A stretch of 64,000 nt of DNA from contig NZ_AMRK01000006.1 in the NCBI RefSeq assembly GCF_000299875.1, forward strand, positions 172,414-236,413. The letters are read 5' to 3'. This DNA comes from Celeribacter baekdonensis B30. GTDB taxonomy: Bacteria; Pseudomonadota; Alphaproteobacteria; Rhodobacterales; Rhodobacteraceae. This document shows positions 26,761 through 34,672 of this stretch, in pieces (position 1 is the stretch's first letter; each line of letters begins with the position of its first letter). A program made the position numbers and the translations under genes. The notes under the pieces were generated by a model. It searched no databases, was not told where the DNA came from, and saw only the letters and a program-made list of their open reading frames with translations.

Positions 26761-28008
26761 ATGTCGGACATCGGACCTCCGCGCGGGGCCGGGCCATTGG
26801 CCCGGACCGAGGCGCGCCTTGCCTGGGGGCTTTTGGCCCCAACCATCACCGCCGTTTCTCTTGTGGTGATCCTGCCGCTTTTGGCAATTTTCTGGATTTC
26901 GGTCAAACCCGTTTCGCTCTCTGATCTGCGCGCGCCGGAGGCCATTGTGCGCGAGGATTTGCGTGGCAAACCCAGCGTGGCGGGGGATGAAGCGACGTTG
27001 CGCTACCGTTTGCGCAACTCCTCTCCCAAATCTGAAATCACCGGGGTCACGCTTACCGATAGCTGGCCTGTAGGTCTGAGCATTGTGGGTGATCTTGATC
27101 CGCGCTGTACGGTTTCGGACGCGATGCTGCGTTGTGATTTGGGCGATTGGGAGGGCGGCTTTCGTGACACATTGACCATCCCCGTGGTGACCGAACAGGC
27201 GTTTTTTGACCAAGCCACCGACGTTGAGACCAGCCCCGTTGAGGTTGACGGCAAAGCCTCCTTTGTCCTCACCAATGGCGATTTCACGTTTAAGAATTTT
27301 GTATCCGTCTTTGACGGGGGCGAGTTCTGGTCGGTGTTGGGTGTGACTTTATTTTACACCATCTTCGGCACATTGGGCGCGATGATCATGGGGCTGTTCG
27401 CCTCTCTTTTGCTCAATCATTCGTTTCGTGGCCAAGGCATTTTACGTGGGTTGTATCTGTTCCCCTATGTGGCGCCCGTCATCGCCGTGGCCTTTGCGTG
27501 GATTCTTTTGTTTGATCCGTTCTCGGGGTCTGCCAATGCGCTTTTGATCCAAATGGGCGTCACCGAAGGCGCGATAAATTTCTTTGGCGAGCGGCCCTTG
27601 GCGCTGATCATGGTCACTTTGTTTGAGATTTGGCGCTATTTTCCACTGTCGTTTCTGTTCATTTTGGCGCGGATGCAATCCATCCCGACCGATATGTATG
27701 AGGCCGCCGACATGGACGGCGCGTCACCGTTTCAACAGTTTTGGTATCTGTCGATGCCGCAACTGTTGGGCATTCTTTCGGTGCTGTTCCTGTTGCGCTT
27801 CATTTGGACCTTCAACAAATTCGACGACATTTTCCTTTTGACGGGTGGCAATGCTGGTACGCGGGTTTTGACCGTCAATGTCTATGAACAGGCCTTTGCC
27901 GTCTCCAACATCGGTGCGGGGGCGGCGGTGGCCGTGGTGATTTTCGCCTGTCTTTTGTTGTTCTCCGTGTTCTTTTTCAAAGTCATCTCAAAGGAGGAAG
28001 GGCTATGA
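26761..28008 (+). CDS. sugar ABC transporter permease with DUF11-like insertion (AglF-like)
   Basis: Inner-membrane permease, 415 residues, about 100 longer than usual. First helix about residues 27-47. Residues about 57-165 form a soluble beta-rich region (LRYRLRNSSPKSEITGVTLTD, SWPVGLSIVGD, CTVSDAMLRCDLGDWEG, TLTIPVV) resembling DUF11/CARDB-type repeat domains of surface proteins, with two cysteines that could form a disulfide. The remaining helices start near residue 187 and contain the EAA loop EAADMDGASPFQQFWYLSMPQL. The insertion should sit in the periplasm near the binding protein. Its stop overlaps the next gene (ATGA). Confidence 0.92.
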   Translation: MSDIGPPRGAGPLARTEARLAWGLLAPTITAVSLVVILPLLAIFWISVKPVSLSDLRAPEAIVREDLRGKPSVAGDEATLRYRLRNSSPKSEITGVTLTDSWPVGLSIVGDLDPRCTVSDAMLRCDLGDWEGGFRDTLTIPVVTEQAFFDQATDVETSPVEVDGKASFVLTNGDFTFKNFVSVFDGGEFWSVLGVTLFYTIFGTLGAMIMGLFASLLLNHSFRGQGILRGLYLFPYVAPVIAVAFAWILLFDPFSGSANALLIQMGVTEGAINFFGERPLALIMVTLFEIWRYFPLSFLFILARMQSIPTDMYEAADMDGASPFQQFWYLSMPQLLGILSVLFLLRFIWTFNKFDDIFLLTGGNAGTRVLTVNVYEQAFAVSNIGAGAAVAVVIFACLLLFSVFFFKVISKEEGL

Positions 28009-29216
28009 AAATGCTCCGGTTCGGATCTCTCACTGGCCCGCTTCTGGGCGCGCTTTGGACCTTTGTCCTCGCTGTCACGGTTGCTGTGGCGATGAGTTTT
28101 GCCACAGGCGAGGCCTTTCGCCCGTCGCTGTTGTGGTCGCTGCTCTTTGGTGGTCTCACCGGGTTTGTACTGGTTGGACGGGGTCATATGCGTGTTGTCG
28201 TGGCGGCTCTTTGCATCGTCTATTTTGCGGTTCTCAGCCTCGGCATAGGCCCGGTTTTGACTGGAAATGTCTCCCTGGTCGCGCGTCTTGCGGCAGCGCT
28301 GTTTTTGGGCGTTGGGATCGGTTGGCCGATGGTGCGTTTTGTCGAAGACCTCCCAATGGGCACGCTCACGCGGCATGAATTCGAGGGCGCTGTGATCATG
28401 GCGCTCAAAGGGTTCGGCTATATTTTCTTCACTGCCATTGTGGTCATTCCCTTCTATGTCATGGTGATGACCAGCCTCAAAAACCAATCGCAGCTGATGC
28501 AAAATCCGCTCGATTTCTCGATTGATCTGTCTCAGGGCTGGGGGCTGTTCCGCTCCTATACCGAGCTGATGACAGAGTTCAATTTCGGCTCTTACATGTG
28601 GACGTCTTTCTACATTTCGGTGCTCACAGTTCTGATCACCTTGGCCTTTGCCATCCCCGGCGCCTATGCCGTGGCGCGGCTCCGGTTTCGTGGACAGGTG
28701 GCGTTTTCGCGCTCTATCTTGTTGATTTACATGGTACCGATGATCGTTTTGGCGCTGCCGATCTACATCGGCTTTTCGATGATGGGTCTGCGCAATTCGA
28801 TCACCGGCATCGTGATGATCTATCCGGTCACGACCATCCCGGTGGCGCTTTACATGCTCCAAGGCTACTTTCGCGGCCTGCCTGCGGAGATCGAAGAGGC
28901 GGGGTTGATGGACGGTCTGTCGCGGCTTCAGGTGATCTGGAAAATCACCCTGCCGCTCTCACTGCCCGCGCTCGCCTCGGTGTCGCTTTACGTCTTTATG
29001 ATCGCCTGGAACGAATTCCTTTTGGCCTTCATGCTCTTGGATGATCCATCCAAATTCACCCTCACGCGCGGCATTGCCTCGCTCAACTCGTCTGAAATTC
29101 CGCGTCAACACCTGATGGCTGGGTCGGTCATCGCGACGGTGCCGATCATGGCGCTGTTTTTAGGCCTGGAAAGATTCATGACCAAAGGCCTTACGGCAGG
29201 GAGTGTCAAAGGATGA
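28005..29216 (+). CDS. sugar ABC transporter permease with extra N-terminal helices (AglG-like)
   Basis: Second permease, 403 residues. The standard six-helix core begins near residue 135 (FGYIFFTAIVVIPFYVMVMTSL) and carries the EAA loop EEAGLMDGLSRLQVIWKITLPL. Before it lie about 130 residues with four hydrophobic helices (for example PLLGALWTFVLAVTVAVAM, VVVAALCIVYFAVLSLGIG) that a normal sugar permease lacks. Start has GGAGGAAGGGCT before it. Its stop overlaps the hydrolase start by 4 bases. Confidence 0.92.
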   Translation: MKMLRFGSLTGPLLGALWTFVLAVTVAVAMSFATGEAFRPSLLWSLLFGGLTGFVLVGRGHMRVVVAALCIVYFAVLSLGIGPVLTGNVSLVARLAAALFLGVGIGWPMVRFVEDLPMGTLTRHEFEGAVIMALKGFGYIFFTAIVVIPFYVMVMTSLKNQSQLMQNPLDFSIDLSQGWGLFRSYTELMTEFNFGSYMWTSFYISVLTVLITLAFAIPGAYAVARLRFRGQVAFSRSILLIYMVPMIVLALPIYIGFSMMGLRNSITGIVMIYPVTTIPVALYMLQGYFRGLPAEIEEAGLMDGLSRLQVIWKITLPLSLPALASVSLYVFMIAWNEFLLAFMLLDDPSKFTLTRGIASLNSSEIPRQHLMAGSVIATVPIMALFLGLERFMTKGLTAGSVKG

Positions 29217-30499
29217 CATCGGCAATCGAAAACCCCCTTGATCAAGCGGCGCGCGATGTCCTTTTGGGCAATGATCGCGGCGGCTACACCATCCCAACGG
29301 CGCGGCTTTATCCCTATCAATGGAATTGGGACAGCATGTTTTCGGCCTGGGGTTATGGCACGTTTGATATGGCGCGCGCGTGGCAAGAGGTTGATCTTTT
29401 GTTTTCCTCTCAATGGGATACGGGCATGGTCCCGCATATTATTTTCCACAATCCCGACCCGGATTACTTCCCCGGACCGGGCGTGTGGGGCGCAACGCAG
29501 ACGCCGCCGACCTCTGGGATTTCGCAACCGCCCGTGGCTGCTACGTTGATTTTGAAACTCTACGAGATGGACCCAAAAGCGGGCCTGCCGCATCTCAAAA
29601 CCCTCTACCCAAAGCTGGTCGCGTGGCATGCGTGGTGGATGCGCGAGCGCTGCAAAGATGGGCCGGTGGCGATCATTCATCCGTGGGAATCCGGGCGCGA
29701 CAATTGCCCGGATTGGGACATTGGCATGGAGGGGGTGCAGATCAATGAGGACGATCCTTACACCCGGCGCGACACTGGCCATGTGAACGCCGACGAGCGC
29801 CCATTGAAATGGGATTATGACCGCTATCTCGCGATCCTGGCCTTTGGCCGTTCGGTTCATTGGAACGATCGCGCGATGTATGAGGACGGGCCGTTTTTGA
29901 TGGCCGATCCCGGCATCACCTTTGTGCTGTTGCGGGCTTTCTCTGATCTGATCGAAATTGGCCGGATCTTGGGCGAAGACACCGCCGATTTGAGCGCGCA
30001 ACACGACCAGCTTCGTGAGGGAGCTTCAAAGTTATGGAACGCCGAGAAAGGGTGGTTTGACGCCTATGATCTGCGCACGGGCCAGTCCGCCAATGTGCTC
30101 GGGTCCGGCGCATTTCTGGCCTATTTCGCGGGGGTGTCTCGTCCGGCGTTGGATGCGCATTTTGCCCGGATTTGGGACAAGGTTGCCTTTGGTGTGCCCT
30201 CTGCCGACCCGGAGTCGGAGCGCTTTGATCCAAGGCGGTATTGGCGCGGGCCAACGTGGCCGGTGGTCAATTCCCTGATCGCCATGGGGCTGACCGACAT
30301 GGGGCGGAACGAGGCTGAAACGCGCCTGCGCAATGAAACCGCGGCTTTGATCGAGGCGGGCGGATTTTGGGAATATTATGATCCGATGGACGGCACGCCC
30401 TGTGGCGGCGCGTCCTTTGGCTGGACCGCCGCGATTTGGCTGACATGGTGCGGCAAGGACCGCGCGGCAGTGCAAACGGCAGGCAAGGAGACAGAGTAA
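29213..30499 (+). CDS. GH63-like glycoside hydrolase (glucosylglycerate/mannosylglycerate hydrolase type)
   Basis: Cytoplasmic (alpha/alpha)6-barrel hydrolase, 428 residues, no signal peptide. Motifs seen: YQWNWDSMFSAWGY near residue 35, HPWESGRDNCPDWD near residue 160, YWRGPTWPVVN near residue 343, FWEYYDPMDGTPCGG and FGWTAAIWL near the C-terminus. These fit the GH63/MGH group, including glucosylglycerate and mannosylglycerate hydrolases. It occupies the slot held by the GH13 alpha-glucosidase aglA in alpha-glucoside operons. A likely role is cleavage of an imported glucosyl or mannosyl compatible solute; the exact substrate is inference. Confidence 0.85.
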   Translation: MTSAIENPLDQAARDVLLGNDRGGYTIPTARLYPYQWNWDSMFSAWGYGTFDMARAWQEVDLLFSSQWDTGMVPHIIFHNPDPDYFPGPGVWGATQTPPTSGISQPPVAATLILKLYEMDPKAGLPHLKTLYPKLVAWHAWWMRERCKDGPVAIIHPWESGRDNCPDWDIGMEGVQINEDDPYTRRDTGHVNADERPLKWDYDRYLAILAFGRSVHWNDRAMYEDGPFLMADPGITFVLLRAFSDLIEIGRILGEDTADLSAQHDQLREGASKLWNAEKGWFDAYDLRTGQSANVLGSGAFLAYFAGVSRPALDAHFARIWDKVAFGVPSADPESERFDPRRYWRGPTWPVVNSLIAMGLTDMGRNEAETRLRNETAALIEAGGFWEYYDPMDGTPCGGASFGWTAAIWLTWCGKDRAAVQTAGKETE

Positions 30500-31509
30500 T
30501 GGCGAGTATTGAACTTCAGGCCGTCGAAAAATGGTTCGGCACTATTCAGGTGATCAAAGGCGTTGATCTTAAGATCGAAGAGGGCGAATTCATCATTTTC
30601 GTCGGGCCTTCGGGCTGTGGCAAATCCACCCTGTTGCGGATGATCGCAGGATTGGAAGAGACCTCGCGCGGCAAGATTTTTGTCGGTGATCGCGATGCCA
30701 CCTCGGAGCCACCCTCCAAACGCGGCCTTGCCATGGTGTTTCAATCCTACGCGCTCTATCCGCACATGTCGGTGCGTGACAATGTGGGTTTTGCGCTCAA
30801 AGCGGCGGGTGAGCCGAAAGAGGTGATCGCCCAAAAGGTCGATGAGGCCGCACATGTGCTCAAGCTGACCGATTACATGGATCGGCGGCCCAAAGACCTT
30901 TCCGGCGGTCAACGACAACGCGTTGCCATCGGGCGGTCCATCGTGCGCGACCCGACCGCGTTTTTGTTTGATGAACCACTGTCCAATCTGGATGCCGCGC
31001 TGCGGGTCGAGATGCGGTATGAATTGGCGAAACTGCACCGCTCACTGGCTTCAACGATGATTTATGTCACCCATGATCAGGTTGAAGCCATGACTTTGGC
31101 CGACCGCATCGTTGTCTTGGAAGCGGGTAAAATTGCGCAGGTCGGATCGCCGAAAGAGCTATATGAACGCCCCGGAAACCTGTTCGTGGCGCAATTCATC
31201 GGCTCGCCCAAAATGAATGTGATCCCGGCCACCGCCGTAGGACTGGGCGAAACCGCGAAAGATTTTGGCGTGCGCCCCGAACACATCACCATCGTGCCCG
31301 CAGGGCAAGGCGACATCGACGGCGTGGTCGATGTGGTCGAATATCTGGGGGCCGACACCTATGTCATCATCGACATCGAAAACGGCGCAGGCCAAATGAC
31401 CATCCGCGATCTGGGCGATGCGGCGCATCAACCGGGCGAAAAGGTTGGCCTTAAATTCGCCGAAGGCCGCACCCATCTGTTTGACGCAGACGGGCTTGCC
31501 ATTCGCTAA
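30499..31509 (+). CDS. sugar ABC transporter ATP-binding protein (UgpC/MalK/AglK family)
   Basis: ATPase of the sugar importer, 336 residues from the ATG at 30499, whose A is the last base of the hydrolase stop (TAATG). GGCAAGGAG lies just upstream. Walker A GPSGCGKST, Q-loop VFQSYALYPHMSVRDN, signature LSGGQRQRVAIGRSI, Walker B AFLFDEPLSNLD, H-loop YVTHDQ. The C-terminal TOBE-type regulatory domain spans about 240-336. Last gene of the operon; a short stem-loop separates it from the convergent DUF2339 gene. Confidence 0.95.
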   Translation: MASIELQAVEKWFGTIQVIKGVDLKIEEGEFIIFVGPSGCGKSTLLRMIAGLEETSRGKIFVGDRDATSEPPSKRGLAMVFQSYALYPHMSVRDNVGFALKAAGEPKEVIAQKVDEAAHVLKLTDYMDRRPKDLSGGQRQRVAIGRSIVRDPTAFLFDEPLSNLDAALRVEMRYELAKLHRSLASTMIYVTHDQVEAMTLADRIVVLEAGKIAQVGSPKELYERPGNLFVAQFIGSPKMNVIPATAVGLGETAKDFGVRPEHITIVPAGQGDIDGVVDVVEYLGADTYVIIDIENGAGQMTIRDLGDAAHQPGEKVGLKFAEGRTHLFDADGLAIR

Positions 31510-31529
31510 GGTGCCCGCGGCCTGGCACC
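31510..31529. terminator. stem-loop between convergent genes
   Basis: GGTGCC (31510-31515) pairs with GGCACC (31524-31529) across an 8-base loop and fills the 21-base gap between two converging stop codons. No T run is present on either side. It could act weakly in both directions. Confidence 0.35.
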
Positions 31530-31530
31530 C

Positions 31531-34248
31531 CTACTCGTCCTTGGCGAGAGGGGCGGTCTCGGTGCGTGCCGCTGCCCAGCGATTGAGCCAGGCTAGGCCC
31601 GCCAGAGAAAGTCCCAAGAACAGCAATGAGAAGATGCGGATAAGACCCCCGAGGCCGCTGATATCCAGGAAGAAAACCTTGGCCACAGCAAGACCGATAA
31701 ACACCAGTCCGGCTTTACGGAGCGTGGCATTGGGGCGAGCGAGGGATTGATAAAACACGCCCGCGCCGATCACCAGCAAGGCAACGGTGTAGCTGTAGAG
31801 TTCAGGTTGATCCATTCCGGGCCATTCCATGCCCGTGGCACCGCGCCAGAAATGGCGGATCGTCAGAACCAACCACAGCCCGGCAAGGGCCAAAGCGGCG
31901 CCAAGGAATGCCATCTTTTGTGGCTTTGAGATCATGCGCAAATGCCATGTTCCGGCGCCGAGGGCGAGGGCTGGCAACAGGTAGGCCGGGATCAGTGTGT
32001 TGAAAATTTTCGGTCCCAAAATGAGGTTGGCATAGGAGTCGAACAGCGGGTTTGAAACGGTGATTGCCAGCAGGACAAGGAAGCCGCCGAGCAACACAAA
32101 GAGGCTCCCAAGGCCGAGCCGAACCATGGCAAAAGCCCCGCCGATCTGTACCCGGTGCAGTTGCGCCATGCCCAGCACGATCCAAATCGTTGCGCCGATG
32201 CCAAAGGCCCAATGGCTGTCCACATCATTCACGCCGCTCAGGCTGACGATGGCGCGATAGAGCAGGATCGACACAAGGATGCCGAGTGAGGAAAACACGG
32301 CGCTTTCCAACAGGATCATGGCGTTTTGACGCTGTGCGGCTTTCACCAAAACATAGGACACAGCAAAGGCCACAACCGCACCGCCATGGGACAAAAGCAT
32401 ATCCGCAAGCGGGGCCTCAATCGCCCAGTCCTTGCCCGGATCGATGACCAACCGATACCCAACGAAAACAACGCCCGCAAGCATGTAGAGGCTCATCAGC
32501 GGCAGGTTGAATTTCCGGTCCAGCCACGCCGCCGCGACAATCGTCAGGGCGATGGCGGTGGTCAGGGCGCTGGAGCTGAACATAATGATCATCGCAAAGG
32601 CGATACAGGCTAAGGCGGAGAGGATAGCAAAGGACATGCGCTCGCGGTGCTCGGGGCCGTCAGCGTGGGCAAACCGTTCCGCCATGCCGACCATGACCGC
32701 GCCAATGATCATCGCATGTAGGGCCCAAGCGTAAGTGCCCAGTTTGTCGGCGGGGTGCCAAAACACCTCCATTGCGATGGCCAGAGCGGGGGCCAAGGTT
32801 GCGGCCCCCAGGGCGACAAACATCTGTGCCGGACCGTTTTGCAGTGATCGCCACGCGCCAGCGATGGATAGCAAAAGCCCGATGGCCACGACGATACTGG
32901 CCATAAGGGACATCTGCGGCGCCTGAAAATCAGAGCCTAAGTCTTGCGACAATTGCCACAGCTGCGCGTTTGAGGCGACAATCGCAACCAACGCCCCCGC
33001 GGGTAGAATGGCCAAGTCCACAAGTGAGGGGGCTTTGCGCGCCCAAATCAGGACCGCGAGCGTGAGCAGGGACAGCATGGCCACAGCCGTCCAGAACAAA
33101 TCGACATGGGTGGTTTCAAGTGCGGCAAAGAGAATGAGGCCGCTTGATGTGAGGACCGAACCGCCTGCGAGGCGTACGGGAAATTCGGGCCAAGCGATGT
33201 CGGTTTCTCTGGAGAACACGGTCAGGCTGAGCAGGGTTCCGGTATGGTCTGGCATCCATTTGCGCACGGGAATGGCAATCGCGATCACCGCCAAGACTGC
33301 GCAGTACATCGTGAAATAGAGCGGCACCGGCCAACCGGCTGCGAGCATCAACATCGTGCCCGCGCCAAACCCCGCGACCAAGGAGATGACCGACACCCAC
33401 GCCCAGCGGCGCAGGGTGTCAATGGACAGCCCAACGGCTGAAATGATGAAGAAATACAGCAACAAGAAGGACGGGGTGTCAGAGGCTCCGCCGATGACAA
33501 AGGGCGCGATCATCGCCCCAATCACACCGACAGCGGCCAAAAACGGTCCGTAAAACCACCCTAAAATCAGGGCCAAAGCCCCAACGATTGCCATGCCAAT
33601 CAACGCCACTTCTGGGCCGATAAAATTGTACAACAGGCGGGCCGCAAGCACGGAGGCGAAGAGGGTGACGATCCCCGCGCCCGAGAATGTCGATGGCAAA
33701 TAGGCCGTGCTGCTGCTTTCATCATCGCCGTGGCGCCGACGAATATATTCACCGGCCGCGACCAAAGCTCCACCAAACACAAAGGCGGCGGTGATCCGCA
33801 CGGCGGGGGGCAAAAGGCCCTGCTCCACACTGTAGATCACAAGGAAAATACCGGCCAACGCCAAGGATAAGGCCGAGGCCACGTAGAACCAGTTCTTCGT
33901 GAGCCATGTGACCAGAGCCTGCACGTTGTCCGCGTTAAAGACCACCGCTTGCGACGGGGCTTCGGGGGTTGGTTCGGTCTGAACTTGGGCTGTGGTGACT
34001 GTGTCTGTTTTTGGCTCGACTGAGTTTTCTGGGTCCGGCGGTACGTGTGAGGCCGTGGGCGCGAGATCATGGGGCGCAGTCGCTTGGATCAAGGTGGCGC
34101 CCTTGCCGTCATGCAGCCGCGTTTCAAGAGCTGTGAGGCGCTTTTTCAAATTGGCGTTAGAGATCAAAAGATACACAACGGCGATCGGCGTTGCGGCAAC
34201 CAAAACAGCAAGAATAACAAGCAGAGCTTCCAAAGACCCATTCCACAT
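31531..34248 (-). CDS. DUF2339 domain-containing polytopic membrane protein
   Basis: 905 residues. An N-terminal helix (about 8-30) is followed by a predicted coiled coil (NANLKKRLTALETRLHDG) and a Pro/Thr/Val-rich linker to about residue 110. After that come about twenty-five hydrophobic helices to the C-terminus. This layout is that of DUF2339 proteins, whose function is unknown. The frame is continuous with normal codon use. Neighbours (sugar operon, tRNA) give no functional hint. The ATG at 34248 is the first reasonable start. Confidence 0.85.
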   Translation of the reverse strand: MWNGSLEALLVILAVLVAATPIAVVYLLISNANLKKRLTALETRLHDGKGATLIQATAPHDLAPTASHVPPDPENSVEPKTDTVTTAQVQTEPTPEAPSQAVVFNADNVQALVTWLTKNWFYVASALSLALAGIFLVIYSVEQGLLPPAVRITAAFVFGGALVAAGEYIRRRHGDDESSSTAYLPSTFSGAGIVTLFASVLAARLLYNFIGPEVALIGMAIVGALALILGWFYGPFLAAVGVIGAMIAPFVIGGASDTPSFLLLYFFIISAVGLSIDTLRRWAWVSVISLVAGFGAGTMLMLAAGWPVPLYFTMYCAVLAVIAIAIPVRKWMPDHTGTLLSLTVFSRETDIAWPEFPVRLAGGSVLTSSGLILFAALETTHVDLFWTAVAMLSLLTLAVLIWARKAPSLVDLAILPAGALVAIVASNAQLWQLSQDLGSDFQAPQMSLMASIVVAIGLLLSIAGAWRSLQNGPAQMFVALGAATLAPALAIAMEVFWHPADKLGTYAWALHAMIIGAVMVGMAERFAHADGPEHRERMSFAILSALACIAFAMIIMFSSSALTTAIALTIVAAAWLDRKFNLPLMSLYMLAGVVFVGYRLVIDPGKDWAIEAPLADMLLSHGGAVVAFAVSYVLVKAAQRQNAMILLESAVFSSLGILVSILLYRAIVSLSGVNDVDSHWAFGIGATIWIVLGMAQLHRVQIGGAFAMVRLGLGSLFVLLGGFLVLLAITVSNPLFDSYANLILGPKIFNTLIPAYLLPALALGAGTWHLRMISKPQKMAFLGAALALAGLWLVLTIRHFWRGATGMEWPGMDQPELYSYTVALLVIGAGVFYQSLARPNATLRKAGLVFIGLAVAKVFFLDISGLGGLIRIFSLLFLGLSLAGLAWLNRWAAARTETAPLAKDE

Positions 34249-34294
34249 ATGAAAAACATCATAGTGTTTGAGCAGAGCTTTTTATGAAAGTCTA

Positions 34295-34309
34295 GACCCG
34301 TGGCGGGTC
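34295..34309 (-). terminator. short stem-loop downstream of tRNA-Met
   Basis: GACCCG and CGGGTC form a 6-bp GC-rich stem with a 3-base loop, about 95 bases past the tRNA 3' end on the minus strand. Only scattered T residues follow. Weak candidate. Confidence 0.3.
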
Positions 34310-34401
34310 AAGCTGACGAGGCGGGCCTTACCCTGTGTCGCGATATTGGACCCAGCCCTGATATGCTCGGACGGTTGATGTTGGATTTGACTTGGGAGGG
34401 A

Positions 34402-34478
34402 TGGTGGCGGTGCAGGGACTCGAACCCCGGACACGCGGATTATGATTCCGCTGCTCTAACCAACTGAGCTACACCGCC
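34402..34478 (-). tRNA. tRNA-Met (CAU), elongator type
   Basis: The minus strand folds as a 77-base cloverleaf: acceptor GGCGGTG/CACCGCC, D-loop AGCTCAGTTGGTTAGAGC, anticodon arm GCGGA-ATCATAA-TCCGC with anticodon CAT, T-arm with GGTTCGAGTCC, and an encoded CCA. The G1-C72 pair and AGCTCAG D-arm point to elongator Met, not initiator. A lysidine-modified tRNA-Ile2 also has CAT, but the body matches alphaproteobacterial tRNA-Met. The remaining parts of 34249-34672 hold no gene that I can see. Confidence 0.95.
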
Positions 34479-34672
34479 GAAGTGCCGCGTAGTTAGTCGG
34501 TCGGGCGCAGGGGGTCAAGAGGGAAATTGCGCCAGATCCCGAACAAATTGTGCATTCCAATCGCGATCTGATTTTTGCGACCTGTGGGCTCTATGCCTCT
34601 GTCGGCTTGTTGCTTGGGAGATGATCCAATAGGTTCGCCCTAAGGACGACAATCAGGGCGGGATTTCGACGG

